Shown: one piece after another, positions 1-10,496 of the stretch | Numbering within the stretch: position 1 is the stretch's first letter | How the letters are laid out: every line of letters begins with the position of its first letter | From: Diphasiastrum complanatum | Taxonomy: Eukaryota > Streptophyta > Lycopodiopsida > Lycopodiales > Lycopodiaceae | Length of the DNA stretch: 64,000 nucleotides | Assembly (NCBI GenBank): GCA_029204225.1 | Contig: CM055111.1 | Location: forward strand, 13,477,477 to 13,541,476 | Reading direction: 5' to 3' | Notes under the pieces: generated by a model | The model's database searches: none | Seen by the model: only the letters and a program-made list of their open reading frames with translations | Told to the model about the DNA's origin: nothing | Program-made: the position numbers and the translations under genes

Positions 1-546
1 AGACCATTATTGTTCCACTTGAATTGAAACTAAAGACTTGTCCTAATCATGTCGCAAGTAAATTTTCGGGGATTCCTAACTAGATGGATGCCAACACAAT
101 ATAACCAACTAGCTATTGCGATTTGCGACCTGATTAACTTTCCTACTCGATGTGCATTAGTTGCTTATTATAAATAGCTGGTCATCATAGACTTTAATAA
201 CTCTCTTTCTCTTAGAAAGTTTTTTTCAGAGTTCAATTAGAGTATTCCTCTTCGCGCTTACTCCTTTACAGCGGAAGTACATCAGACATAGTTTCTAGTT
301 ACTCAAAGATAGCATAGAGTATGCAATTTCTATCTGCAATTATCTTGTGCTCATCATCGTCTGATTTGTACATACTACTTGCTGAATCAATCTATCCTTC
401 TTATTGCGTTCAATATTATGTCAAAATGTATGCATCTCTGTGATTGTTTGTAGCTGATAAATCTCTTATACTTCATTGTTTGGCTACAAAATCACTTTAC
501 TGCTAACGATTTCAAAGCTGGTTGCTAAAAGATTGAACATGACTTC
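1..546 (+). mobile_element. LTR-B (Copia), left piece, cut by window edge and by Copia-A
   Basis: This matches the inner and 3' part of the LTR-B copies at 16102, 25487 and 41418; window base 1 corresponds to about base 217 of the 876-bp LTR. A clear TATA box (TATAAATA) lies at 169-176. The LTR continues at 6276 after the Copia-A insertion. It is probably the 3' LTR of a Copia-B copy lying mostly outside the window. Confidence 0.8.
542..546. repeat. Target-site duplication of Copia-A, left copy
   Basis: ACTTC directly precedes the 5' LTR and is repeated at 6276-6280 directly after the 3' LTR. Uninterrupted LTR-B copies elsewhere in the window have a single ACTTCT in this place, so the empty-site sequence is known. 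Confidence 0.92.
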
Positions 547-1201
547 TGTGAAAATTGTCAACATTTCCTAGCTAGTTTGAGGCCTAAATTGGCTAAAATT
601 GTAAATAGTTTTGGTTCTGGAGTTTCACACGTGTGAACCAGGCCACAATGTTTTTATTTACTGTATTTTTTCAGTATGATGAAGTGTCAAACTTCATACC
701 CTTCAAAATGAGACCATTTTGATGTATTTTGGTCATATAAGCCATTTTTAGCTATTTTTCCTATATAGGGAATATCTAGGGTCAAGTACCTTCTAGAGAG
801 AGGAGAGAGAGTCATCTTCCTCATCCATAAATAGTAGGGAAGTCGTGGAGAACAGGTTGGAGAAACCTTTTGTATGCTTCATTGAGATCAATAGATCATT
901 GTCATTGTTTCTTCCTCCATTGAGAGCATTGTTGTGTGTATTGTCTTCAAGCTATTGTGTATGATCTTAGGTGCTTTCCAAAAGTGATAGGCTGATGTAT
1001 TATGGACTGTATAATGCTATTTTGGGCCGCACTTGATGTTTATGGAAGTTTCCATTTGTGATAAATGCTTTTTGATCAAGTTCTTTGCATTCTAGGTAGC
1101 ATAGAATGTGTTGCCAATTCCTAGCTTATGTAGTTTGGAGTGCAAGCATTCAAGCCAATGATCTTGGAGTTTAGATCCACTTAGGATCTGTATTTTTCAC
1201 A
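547..1201 (+). repeat. 5' LTR of Copia-A (655 bp)
   Basis: Begins TGTGAAAA and ends TTTTCACA, an 8-bp perfect terminal inverted repeat. It matches 5621-6275 base for base as far as I could read. A palindromic G-box-containing motif (TTCACACGTGTGAA) lies at about 624-637, and a TATA-like CATAAATAG at about 825. Confidence 0.95.
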
Positions 1202-1213
1202 TGGTATCAGAGC
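1202..1213 (+). other. Primer-binding site of Copia-A
   Basis: TGGTATCAGAGC follows the 5' LTR with no gap. This is the sequence complementary to the 3' end of plant initiator tRNA-Met, used by many plant Copia elements. Confidence 0.93.
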
Positions 1214-2373
1214 TGGTTGGCTTCTATTTACAGTAAGTATTCCATTTTTGGTGATATTTGGATGTTTGATCAAGTTCTAGCATGATTTTGCATTGCTTTG
1301 TTGATCAAATCTTACTAACCTTTGTTTTGTGAGTTGAACTTGTGGATCAAAAGCATATTTCAGGTCTATTGAAGATCAGAGGCTGAAAAGAAACTATTTT
1401 GGATCAGATCATAACACCTAATCATTTGTGATTGTGAGGCTTGTGCATATTCAATACTAACAATGTTCTTTTCAATCCTATTGTTGACAATCTCCATTCT
1501 TGGATGAACACTCTCCTTAAGTGGATGAAACTTCTCCTTAAGTGGATGACAAATGCTCTTTTGAGTGAGTTGTAATTCTCCTAAAGGCTGAGCAAAGCTC
1601 CCATTTGGATGAAAGATCCCCTTTTTTGGGTGAACATATTGTAAGCTCCATTGTGAAGAGCATATTGTAAAGATTGTCATCAATTTTGGCATAAATTTTG
1701 GTGTACTTTGTTGAGCATGTAAGTAACTCTCCTTATGTAATTTGATTGGAGCATTTGCTGGAAGGTGTTAACCATTATGCAAGTGTGTTTTCAGGTTCTT
1801 AACAGGTTGAGGAACATTCTCATGTGAAGTGATCTTAGATCTACATCTAAACACCAAGATTTGACAAGATAGTGAAGCTAGTCTTGTGATTCACTAAGTG
1901 TGCTCATTCATTCACCTCTAAATCTTGTATTTATCACTTGCTGGAGTTTATAAACTTTTAGAAGTGTGGTTTACATGTGATTTTACAGGTTGAATCAATA
2001 TCTTAGTGTGTTGATCATATGTTGATCAAGTTTGTTCATTACTAGGTAATCTTGGCATCCTAGTTTTGGGTATTTTCTAAGAATGCAAGTAACTCTTCAC
2101 ACCATAACTTGATTTGGTCACTTGCTGGAAAGTTTGAGAGCTTAAGCAAGAGTGTGTTCAGGTTGGTTTGATTTTGTAATCCATTCTTAGTGTGTGCAAA
2201 GTGTTGCATGTGTTTCAATCTTCCTTTCTATGCTTGGAAACCATCTAGGTTCAAGATAGAAGTGTTTTAGGGTCCTAAATCTTCATAGATCTCTTTATCT
2301 ATCATTTGTTGAGAGAAAAGTGAGTGCTAAGTGCTTTAGGACAGAACCTAAAAGTTGAAGAAACATTAGAATC
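1214..2373 (+). other. Untranslated leader of Copia-A
   Basis: About 1.16 kb between the PBS and the gag start, with no convincing gene. It holds loosely repeated segments with CTTGCTGGA and later CAGGTT (about 1725-1805, 1925-1992 and 2085-2166), and short GTGGATGA-type repeats near 1500-1545. Confidence 0.7.
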
Positions 2374-3560
2374 ATGGCTTCCAATGGTGGGATCATGCTA
2401 GAGTCTAGTGAAAGGTTGAGTTCATCAAACTACTCTACTTGGAAAGTGAGGATGGAGTCCTTACTTGAGTTGAATGAACTCATGGACATAGTTGCAGAAA
2501 TTGAAGAGAGACCTCTCACACTTCAAGAGCAACAAAGGTTTGATAAGAAGGCCAAAAGGGCTCTTCATATCATTAAAATGAATGTTACAAATGAACTTCT
2601 CAAGGAAGTTGGAAAGTGTCAAAGTGCAAGTGAGGCATGGAATGCCTTAAAGAAGCTCTTTGAATCAAAGTCCACATCTAGGGTATTGACCCTAAGGAGA
2701 CAAATATTTTCTAGTAGGCAAAGAGAGGGTGAAAGTGCTCATGCATTTATCTTGAGAGTTAAGTCCCTAAGTGATGATTTAGCATGCATTGATGAGAACA
2801 TAAAAGATGGTGAAATAGTCCAAGTTATGTTGAATGGTTTGCTAAATGAACATGCTAACCTTGTGCAAAGTTTTGCCATTCAAAGAGTCTTGCCAAGTGT
2901 GGTTGACTTGCAAGAAATCTTATTGGCTGAAGAACATAGGTTGCAATCAAAGCTTGATGGTGCATCCTTGCAAGGTGGAGGTGAAGAGGCTTTCTTCACA
3001 AAAGGCAAATTCAAGGGCAAAGGTAAAGGCAAAGGGAAATGGTCCAAAGGTGGTAACTTTGATCATGATGATCACTCTTCCTCTTCCTCTTCTACTAAGA
3101 ACAATAAGTCAAAGTTCAAGTGCTTTTATTGTGGGATAAAAGGTCATTTTGCAAATGAATGTTATAAGAAGAAAAGAGAGCAAGGAGAGAGGCAAGGAAA
3201 TCTTACAATAGATGAGGAAGAACATAACACATGTGAATCACTTGTTATGACTTCAAGTTTGTTAGCCAACATAGATGATAATGATCCTTGGTGGATTGAT
3301 AGTGGAGCCTCATCTCACATGACAAGACATAAGGAATACTTTACATCCTTATTGTCTTATGAGGGAGAAGGTAACATCATCTACACTGCAAATGATGGTC
3401 AATGTGACATCAAAGGCATAGGCACTATTCCTATTTCCCTTTCAACAAATAGGAAAGCAAATCTTGAAAATGTTTTGTACATTCCTTCAATCACTAAGAA
3501 TTTGCTTAGTGTAAGTCAAATGATTGACAAAGGACTTGATGTGGAGTTCATTGGAGATGC
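2374..3560 (+). pseudogene. Copia-A gag and protease remains
   Basis: Starts at an ATG with MASNGG. The N-terminal part resembles the UBN2-type plant Copia gag (tryptophan-rich start, then AWNALKKLFES). A CCHC zinc knuckle (CFYCGIKGHFANEC) follows a lysine/glycine-rich stretch. The aspartic protease motif is WWIDSGASSHMT near 3292. It belongs to the Copia-A fossil. Confidence 0.9.
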
Positions 3561-3689
3561 ATGTTTGATAAGTAAATGTGGATCCTTGATTGCTCAAGGT
3601 AGGAGGCATGGTAAACTTTTCAAGCTTGATGCATGTGTGATCTCTAATCATGAAGGATGTATGGCTAGGGAGCAATTGACAAACCAAGA

Positions 3690-4560
3690 AGTTTGGCACA
3701 AGAGGTTGGGCCATCCCAACTTCAAATCTTTGGAGGTAATGGCAAAGAAAGAGCTTGTTCTTGGTCTCCCTAAAAGTCTTGTTGCAAACAATAGTGTTTG
3801 TGAACATTGTGCCTTGTCCAAATCTCATAGACTTGCTTATTCTAGATCTACTTCTAGATCTAAATAAGCTTTTCAACTTGTGCATTCTGATATTCATTCT
3901 TCTAGTACAACTAGCAATGGTGGGGCAAAGATGTATGCAACTTTCATTGATGACTTTAGTAGGTATACTTGGATCTATCTTCTTAAAAGTAAGGATGAAG
4001 TGTTTGCTGCATTTGTCAAGTTCAAGAATGAAATGGAAAACCAATTCAATACAAAGATCAAATGCTTAAGATCTGATAATGGAGGGGAATACACCTCAAA
4101 TAGGTTCAAAGACTTTTGTATAGCACATGGGATTAAGAGGGAGATGTCTAGTCCTAGGACTCCACAACAGAATGGAGTGGCCGAGAGGAAGAATAGAACC
4201 CTTTGTGAATGTGCCAAGGCAATGAGACCACATGCTAATCTTGCTAAGTCTTTTTGGGGGGAAGCTTTAGCATGTGCTAACTATCTATGTAATAGATGGA
4301 CAAGTGCTTCCTTGGATGGTAAAACTCCTCATGAGGTTCTTTATGGTAGAAGGCCGAGTGTCAAGCATTGTAGGATCTTTGGATGTACATGTTTTGTCAA
4401 TATCACACTTGATGATAGAACTAAAGAAGATCCTTCATCAAAGAAGGGTGTGTTTGTTGGCTATAGTGAAGTAAGCAAGGCTTACAAAGTGTACATTCCT
4501 TCTACAAAGAAAGTTGTCATAAGTAGGGATGTCATCTTTCATGAAGAGAATGTTTCCAAT
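3690..4560 (+). pseudogene. Copia-A integrase remains
   Basis: The zinc-binding HHCC part is visible (WHKRLGHPNF, then CEHCALSKSHR), followed by the DDE core with FIDDFSRYTW, LRSDNGGEY and SPRTPQQNGVAERKNRTL, then the Copia-typical HEVLYGRRPSVKHCRIFGC region. The family and domain order are certain; the coding sequence as a whole is broken. Confidence 0.9.
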
Positions 4561-4699
4561 GTTGTTGATGTTGATGTTGATGTGCCTACTAATCATCATG
4601 ATGTGCAAGATGTCTTGGATGAAGATGGAGATGCCACTCCAAAGCAAACTTCAAGGAAGACTCAAAGGCAAAGGGCTAAGCCATCAAGGCTAACCTATG

Positions 4700-5620
4700 A
4701 TGAAAAAGAAAAGCAAGTGGTGGACAACTCTAACTTTGCTTTTCTTACCTCTTTTGATGAACCAACTTGTGTAGGTGAAGCAATTCAAAAGAAGGAATGG
4801 ATCCAAGCCATGGATCATGAGCATCAAGCACTCATCAAAAGCAACACATGGAGGTTGGTAAAGCTTCCAAAGGACAAGAAGGCAATTGGTTGTAAGTGGA
4901 TCTTCAAGATCAAGACAAATCAAGATGGATCAATCAACAAGTACAAGGCAAGGTTGGTGGCAAAGGGGTATGCTCAAGAATATGGTATTGACTATGATGA
5001 GACCTTTGCACCCGTGGCAAAGATGATATTTACATGGAGCAACCCGAGGGCTATGTTTCACATGATGAGCCTAATCATGTGTGCTATCTCCAAAAGAGTT
5101 TGTATGGGCTAAAGCAAGCACCAAGGAGTTGATTCAGATTTTGCAGGTGATCAAATGGATAGGAAGTCAACAAGTGCCTTTGCAATCTATCTTGGAGATG
5201 GAGTGGTCTCATGGCTATCAAAGAAGCAACCAACTATCTCTCTATCTTCCACCGAAGCCGAGTACAAGGCATTAACAACATGCACCAAGGAGATTCTTTG
5301 GATCAAGAGGATGTTATTGGATCTTCACTTGCTGGAACCAGAGAAGACTCCAATCATACTTTGTGATAACCTTTCAGCCCAAAGCTTGGCAAGCAATCCT
5401 GTTTTTCATGCAAGGAGCAAGCACATTGAGATTGCTCACCATTTTGTGAGAGATCAAGTCATTGCCAAAGAGGTGGAGCTTCAACATGTCTCTTCAAAGG
5501 AGTGTGTGGCTGATATCTTCACCAAACCATTGGGAAAGGACCTATATTTAATGCATAGATCTAATCTTGGAATGTGCTCAAAGACTATGTTGAAACTAGC
5601 ATCCAATGTTGAAGAGGGAG
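4700..5620 (+). pseudogene. Copia-A reverse transcriptase and RNase H remains
   Basis: The start of the Copia reverse transcriptase is visible (GCKWIFKIKTNQDG, KARLVAKGYAQ, ETFAPVAKM), and the RNase H end (RKSTSAFAIYLGDGVVSW, LSSTEAEYKAL, SKHIEIAHHFVRD, DIFTKPLGKDL). The stretch is much shorter than in whole Copia elements. This copy could not supply its own reverse transcription. Confidence 0.88.
5611..5620 (+). other. Polypurine tract of Copia-A
   Basis: GAAGAGGGAG directly precedes the 3' LTR, the expected site of second-strand priming. Confidence 0.8.
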
Positions 5621-6275
5621 TGTGAAAATTGTCAACATTTCCTAGCTAGTTTGAGGCCTAAATTGGCTAAAATTGTAAATAGTTTTGGTTCTGGAGTTTC
5701 ACACGTGTGAACCAGGCCACAATGTTTTTATTTACTGTATTTTTTCAGTATGATGAAGTGTCAAACTTCATACCCTTCAAAATGAGACCATTTTGATGTA
5801 TTTTGGTCATATAAGCCATTTTTAGCTATTTTTCCTATATAGGGAATATCTAGGGTCAAGTACCTTCTAGAGAGAGGAGAGAGAGTCATCTTCCTCATCC
5901 ATAAATAGTAGGGAAGTCGTGGAGAACAGGTTGGAGAAACCTTTTGTATGCTTCATTGAGATCAATAGATCATTGTCATTGTTTCTTCCTCCATTGAGAG
6001 CATTGTTGTGTGTATTGTCTTCAAGCTATTGTGTATGATCTTAGGTGCTTTCCAAAAGTGATAGGCTGATGTATTATGGACTGTATAATGCTATTTTGGG
6101 CCGCACTTGATGTTTATGGAAGTTTCCATTTGTGATAAATGCTTTTTGATCAAGTTCTTTGCATTCTAGGTAGCATAGAATGTGTTGCCAATTCCTAGCT
6201 TATGTAGTTTGGAGTGCAAGCATTCAAGCCAATGATCTTGGAGTTTAGATCCACTTAGGATCTGTATTTTTCACA
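5621..6275 (+). repeat. 3' LTR of Copia-A (655 bp)
   Basis: Same length and ends as the 5' LTR, constant offset of 5074 bp throughout, and no difference found when the two were read side by side. Followed by the second ACTTC target-site copy at 6276-6280. Confidence 0.95.
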
Positions 6276-6394
6276 ACTTCTGTCATTATGTTTTGTTCAA
6301 TATTGATACGCATAGTCATGCATTAGGAAAGGAGGATAATTCTGTTGCGTTCGATAAGTCGCTTACGCACTTCTCTCCCTCTATTTTCCCAATA
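6276..6394 (+). mobile_element. LTR-B, right piece, after the Copia-A insertion
   Basis: Continues the LTR-B begun at 1-546 and ends in CCCAATA where other copies end CCCAACA. The downstream sequence (AAAATTTACATG) is the same as after the other LTR-B copies. Confidence 0.85.
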
Positions 6395-6429
6395 AAATTT
6401 ACATGATTAGGCATAGGGCTAAGCATCTA

Positions 6430-6439
6430 GACACGTGTC
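6430..6439. promoter_or_regulatory. G-box/ABRE-like palindrome upstream of germin-like gene 1
   Basis: GACACGTGTC is a perfect palindrome with a CACGTG core, the binding site of plant bZIP and bHLH factors. It is kept at 17013-17022, 42330-42339 and 48291-48300, and as CACACGTGTC at 26398-26407. It lies about 1 kb from the start codon, so a role in the gene is unproven. Confidence 0.35.
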
Positions 6440-6951
6440 ATCACTTAGAAGTGGTATTTTACATAGCTACTATTGTGAAAATTCAATGTCTCCACAATAT
6501 CAACTTCACTATAGAGCGCCACATGTCTATGTGACCAAAAAAATGCAAAAAAATAGGAGATTTGACTCTCATTTTAAAAGAGAATCGATCAAAAACAAGC
6601 AAATTGTAATTCTTAAATCTACAAATCCTACTTTTGATAGAATTCTATAATATATCACCGTGAATTTTTTTGAATTCTCTTTGATTGCTTGAAAAAATCT
6701 TTTTGTACTCCCTTCAACCTAAAGCTCTGAATCTATTATACTAACAATGATTCTCCCAACAACCAAGGCTCTGATACCAAGTTTTGAAATTGATTTCAAA
6801 ATTGACAATGTCTACAGATCTACTAATCAACAAAATCACAAGAAAACAAGAGCAAGAGCAACTCTCCACGCAAGCATAAGCTCCAAATGATAATTAAAAG
6901 CTAAGTACTCATTAGGACTTTGAGTAGCTACCATCCCATCAATCTACTGGT

Positions 6952-6954
<3 letters not shown>

Positions 6955-7036
<82 letters not shown>
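6955..7036. repeat. (GA)41 microsatellite
   Basis: An 82-bp uninterrupted GA run in the upstream block of germin-like gene 1. The same tract has different lengths in the other units (26, 164, 94 and 94 bp). Confidence 0.98.
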
Positions 7037-7040
<4 letters not shown>

Positions 7041-7465
7041 TATTAATAGAAATGGTTAAGCAATGCATTAATAACTCTAAATTATTCATATCATACATTG
7101 ATCTTTAAAGATATAAAGACTCTAATAACATGAACATGTAAACTGCATTCTCAAATGATGGCAAATGAAATGATACAAGCCATGTAAGCATTTAAGATAG
7201 ATATTTAGAAATCGCTCTTCCTAACTTTCAAATGACAAGTACATGGACTCTTCATGATTGCATGATTGAAAGACAATTAATACTTCTTTATTAGCATCAA
7301 CCTCAAGGTCGAGATCAATAGACTTATTTTTAATACAAGAGAGAAGATATTTTTGTGTTAGAATCAAAAAGTGCAGAGCAAGTTTGTGTGTGTGTGTGTG
7401 TGTGTGCTTGGGGAATACATTCATCAAAGTATTATCAGGAGGTTGCTGCAGAAGCATTGAATATC

Positions 7466-8146
7466 ATGGCAGGATTTCTTTGGATGAGGTTAGCGATTCT
7501 GGTTTTCGTAGCGACGGCCGCCTTGCACCCACAGCGAAGCTTAGCTTCTGACGAGGATCCATTACAGGACTTCTGTGTGAAGGACACCACCCAAAAGCTC
7601 CACGTGAATGGATTTTCATGCAAAGATCCTGCTCAAGTGCAAGCATCAGACTTCGCATCTGATTCTCTGAAGAAACCCGGAAATACTTCCAATGCACTCG
7701 GCGTAGCAGTCACACCGGCCAACGTTCTCACCTTCGGAGGTCTCAACACTCAGGGGGTCTCCGCAGCTCGAATCGGCTTCGCACCCCACGGCCTCAACCC
7801 TCCCCATGTGCACCCCCGTGCCCCTGAGATTCTCTTCCTCGCAAAGGGCACGCTCCTTGTAGGTTTCGTCACCAGCACGCCGGACAATAAACTCTTCGCG
7901 CAAACGATTAAAGCCGGGGAGCTGTTCATCTTCCCCAGAGGCCTCGTGCATTTCCAGCTCAATGTCGGCTACGGCGCAGCTGTGGCTTTCTGTGCCTTCA
8001 ACAGCCAGAATCCGGGCACCTCGCAAGTTGCAAAGGCGCTCTTTGCCTCCACCCCACCTATCGATGACGCCGTATTAGAGAAGGCATTGCAGCTGAACGC
8101 TGCGGATGTGCAGCGTCTCAGATCTCTGATCAGCAAAACATATTAG
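7466..8146 (+). CDS. GLP: Germin-like protein, copy 1 (226 aa)
   Basis: A germin-like protein: a secreted, single-domain cupin that binds Mn and forms oligomers in the apoplast; family members have oxalate oxidase, superoxide dismutase or no known activity. Residues 1 to about 27 form a signal peptide (MAGFLWMRLAILVF). Cys37 and Cys52 match the conserved germin disulfide. Box 1 is PHVHPRAPE with His114, His116 and Glu121; box 2 is FPRGLVHFQLN with His162: all four metal ligands are present. An NTS glycosylation site is at Asn73. The ATG at 7466 was chosen because it has A at -3 and G at +4 and starts the signal peptide; the frame is open upstream but has no earlier ATG. There is no intron. 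It ends KTY, one residue longer than the other copies because of a one-base difference at the stop. Substrate and enzyme activity cannot be read from the sequence. Confidence 0.96.
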   Translation: MAGFLWMRLAILVFVATAALHPQRSLASDEDPLQDFCVKDTTQKLHVNGFSCKDPAQVQASDFASDSLKKPGNTSNALGVAVTPANVLTFGGLNTQGVSAARIGFAPHGLNPPHVHPRAPEILFLAKGTLLVGFVTSTPDNKLFAQTIKAGELFIFPRGLVHFQLNVGYGAAVAFCAFNSQNPGTSQVAKALFASTPPIDDAVLEKALQLNAADVQRLRSLISKTY

Positions 8147-9192
8147 CAACATTGTGATCTTAGTAAAGCTATGCCCTGAGACTTAGTATATATAGCATTC
8201 GTGCACACGATGTATAAGTTAAGGACGACGTCTGAAGTAAGACAAATATATAATTTCTGTTGATAAATTATTCATTTGGTTCCGTGCTCTGCTTCAATGA
8301 TAAATAAAATCGCTCGATCTCATTGTCTAATTTTATGCTCTATGATTTTGCTTTGAGATTACTGCAGCTTACACAATGTTGCATCGCCTTTTGAGCCTGG
8401 CTTCTTGAAAGCTTAGCACTTTTGATTTTGTAGATAATTTAATTAGAACAACGTAAGTCATGTAGTATCCTATGGTTCGAGTTGCAGATTGGAAGGTTAA
8501 CACTCTTGCTTTCAAAGGCATGAGATATGGACCTGTTATTTTTATATTTTTAGCTCTAGTTGTTTGTTATGAATATGAAGAAGTGTACATTTTTTTTATT
8601 CCTTAGCAACCTCCCATTGATCAAGCATCTACATGTATGTCATGAATTTATTTCATATTATACAAGATCGTATTTAAGGCATCAAATGTAGGAAAACTTG
8701 TTGTTTCTTAAAAAGCTTGTAGTTTAAATATGGTCTTAAATTTTCTGAATTGAACATTTACTTGCTATATATTCATTGTCATGCCCTTAGTGAATAGAGT
8801 GTCTCAACAACATATTCATGTAATATTTTGTATAATGTTTTGCATTTTCAAGGATTTGAAATGTAAACAATCCCTATTTAGGAATTCAACCCAGGAAATT
8901 TTTGAATTCCCTGAATGGGTATTCTTATCCTTACTAGTCCCTAAATTGATCAATTTTGAAAGCTCAATTATAGTGCAAACTAGCCTTTAGAAAGATACAA
9001 CATTTTTCTAATGGCTTGTCTAGGCTCACCTGTCTTGATCAATGAATGATAGTCTTCATAGCCAAGAGAGCAAATCAGCAACTTACATAGGTAAGGTTTA
9101 TAAACAACAAATTTCAAAAGTGCCATCCATATTTATTCTATAACATTCGGTGGTTTATACTCCTTTTTTTCATCAATCTCAGTATTAAGGCT
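8147..9192 (+). other. 3' flank of germin-like gene 1, with polyadenylation signal
   Basis: AATAAA at 8303-8308, about 157 nt after the stop, is a likely polyadenylation signal and is kept in copies 2, 3 and 4. The remaining ~1 kb is duplicated after every germin-like copy and has no gene I can support. Homology with copies 3 and 4 ends near 9192. Confidence 0.7.
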
Positions 9193-9480
9193 TTTGTGTT
9201 TAGATCTTTGTCAACGTTGCATGCTTTTGCTATTTCGTTTTATGTCCGACTCTCTTATTGTTTTGTCTGACTGTCTTCTGTTCTCGCTTCTGCAAAGTGC
9301 TAATACATTTTCTTTGTGTTCTCCTACATGACCCACTGTGATCCGCGTAGTGTACGCACTGAGAAGACTTCCACCACTATCTCCCAGAAAATTTATTCTC
9401 TCACCAGGTTAAAAAAGAAATCCACTAATGGACCCCATCTTCCTAAAGACTTGTTATATTGATGTACTTCTTAGCCCTCC
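9193..9480 (+). repeat. LTR-E fragment
   Basis: Matches the right part of the longer segments at 11816, 22226 and 37046. Those share short stretches with LTR-B (the CCGCAATTGTCTTGTGCTCAT region), so this is probably a related Copia LTR. Its ends are not resolved. Confidence 0.5.
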
Positions 9481-10200
9481 CTAAGTTCTTTTGCTCACTA
9501 GCTACTCACTTGATGTTCACACAAGTGGCAAGATCCTCTTGATCTTTGTTCAAAATAACACTCAAGAAGGATTCTACAAAACAATGCTCAAAAAATTGGA
9601 ATTGATTTGTACCCAGAAACTCACAAAGGTTTCACTTGTCTTGATTATCTCAAATTTTGCTTCTATCCCTCTCAATGGACTTCTAGCCATAGTTCTTACA
9701 TTCCCTCACAAAGATGAAATAAAGATAAGATGAGATTCTATCCAAGATTTATCAAATCAAGTCAATTTTCACAATTTTTCGACAAAAACATGGCTAAAAC
9801 TTACTCCTTCCTCTTGATCGTTTTTGAAGACCTATAAATCACTTTTAGAGGGCTTTATCCCAGTCTAAATTCAATAGATTTGATTACATGAAGTCCAATC
9901 TAATCAATGGCATACAAACATTGATGCTTTTCCTAGATATAGCACCAAAAAGCTCACCAAGATCAATCGCTATGAAATTCTTTGGATCTCATGAAAAATG
10001 AAGATTATTTTGAGGTACAAGGTTGTCCACACGTGTGAATAGTACAGAATCAGACCCTAACCAAGTTTGGTCTCCAAATTTCCACCCCTTCTATCGACTT
10101 CAAGTTGGCCCTCCAATTCTAGATTTTAGCACCAAAAACTTGCTAAAATTGGATTGTATAAATGATCAATGATTAACTCTTGTACCTCGCTCTGATACCA
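9481..10200 (-). mobile_element. Minus-strand leader and PBS belonging to LTR-C
   Basis: GCTCTGATACCA ends at 10200 next to LTR-C, the reverse complement of a tRNA-Met PBS. The sequence to its left is therefore the start of the internal region of a minus-strand element. It recurs at 12501, 19990, 22931, 37731 and 38821, and in plus orientation at 62343. No coding domain recognised. Confidence 0.65.
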
Positions 10201-10496
10201 TGGTAAGGTACAATATTTTTAACCTCACTTGAGCCTTTTAATGACTCCCAAGAGAGATTGATTGTTTGGTTATAGCTTGAATGCAAATCTAGATGACAAA
10301 ACTTGATCTATATTAGCAATTCTACACACATCAATCAAGAGCAAAAAAATCATTGATCTACTTGAAGTACCAACCCCCACGTGTGTGGTAAAATCTCCAG
10401 CATGACCTAAAATCACAAATTATCGTAAGAACAAGTTATCTTATCATTTGGATCACAAAAAATACACGTATCATAGTGAGGAAGTCAAGATTATCA
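10201..10496 (-). repeat. LTR-C, copy 1
   Basis: Begins TGGTAA next to the PBS and ends at a slightly changed version of the TTACCA end seen in the other copies. It contains a CACGTGTGTGG motif. Too short and lacking coding remains to assign a superfamily firmly. Confidence 0.7.

Larger units (their letters stand above)
547..6275 (+). mobile_element. Copia-A, Ty1/Copia LTR retrotransposon, end-complete but broken
   Basis: Both LTRs, a target-site duplication, a PBS, a polypurine tract and Copia-order coding remains (gag, protease, integrase, reverse transcriptase, RNase H) are present. Its 5.7 kb includes a leader of about 1.2 kb, so the coding part is short for the family. It is broken, with about three breaks, and much of the reverse transcriptase is not represented. 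The two LTRs look identical by eye, so the insertion is young. It sits inside an older LTR-B. Confidence 0.95.
6395..7406 (-). mobile_element. Upstream block of germin-like gene 1: minus-strand retroelement leader, PBS and probable LTR
   Basis: GCTCTGATACCA at 6768-6779 is the reverse complement of the PBS TGGTATCAGAGC. Read on the minus strand, 6780 upward would then be LTR (including the GA tract) and 6395-6767 leader. The same block occurs at 16978, 26363, 42295 and 48256. It ends at a (TG)11 tract (7385-7406), after which homology to the germin-like gene block starts. The LTR's outer end was not located. Confidence 0.6.

Noticed and set aside
6768-6779. tRNA gene suggested by the tRNA-complementary motif
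   Set aside because: It is only a 12-bp primer-binding site; no cloverleaf sequence surrounds it.
7355-7465. N-terminal extension of germin-like protein 1 through the TG tract
   Set aside because: No in-frame ATG upstream of 7466; the extension is microsatellite-coded and would bury the signal peptide.
7646-8026. 126-aa antisense frame across the germin-like genes, present in copies 1-4
   Set aside because: Its conservation follows from the sense gene and its G+C-rich third positions; no domain, no independent start context.
7466-8146. Bacterial origin of the cupin genes, suggested by lack of introns and higher G+C
   Set aside because: Signal peptide, paired cysteines and box 1/box 2 are typical of plant germin-like proteins, many of which have one or no intron.
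8781-8990. Small frames in the 3' flanks (for example at 8781, 18983, 19290 and 44385)
   Set aside because: Not kept in frame in all copies, no domain, and they lie in non-coding flanks.
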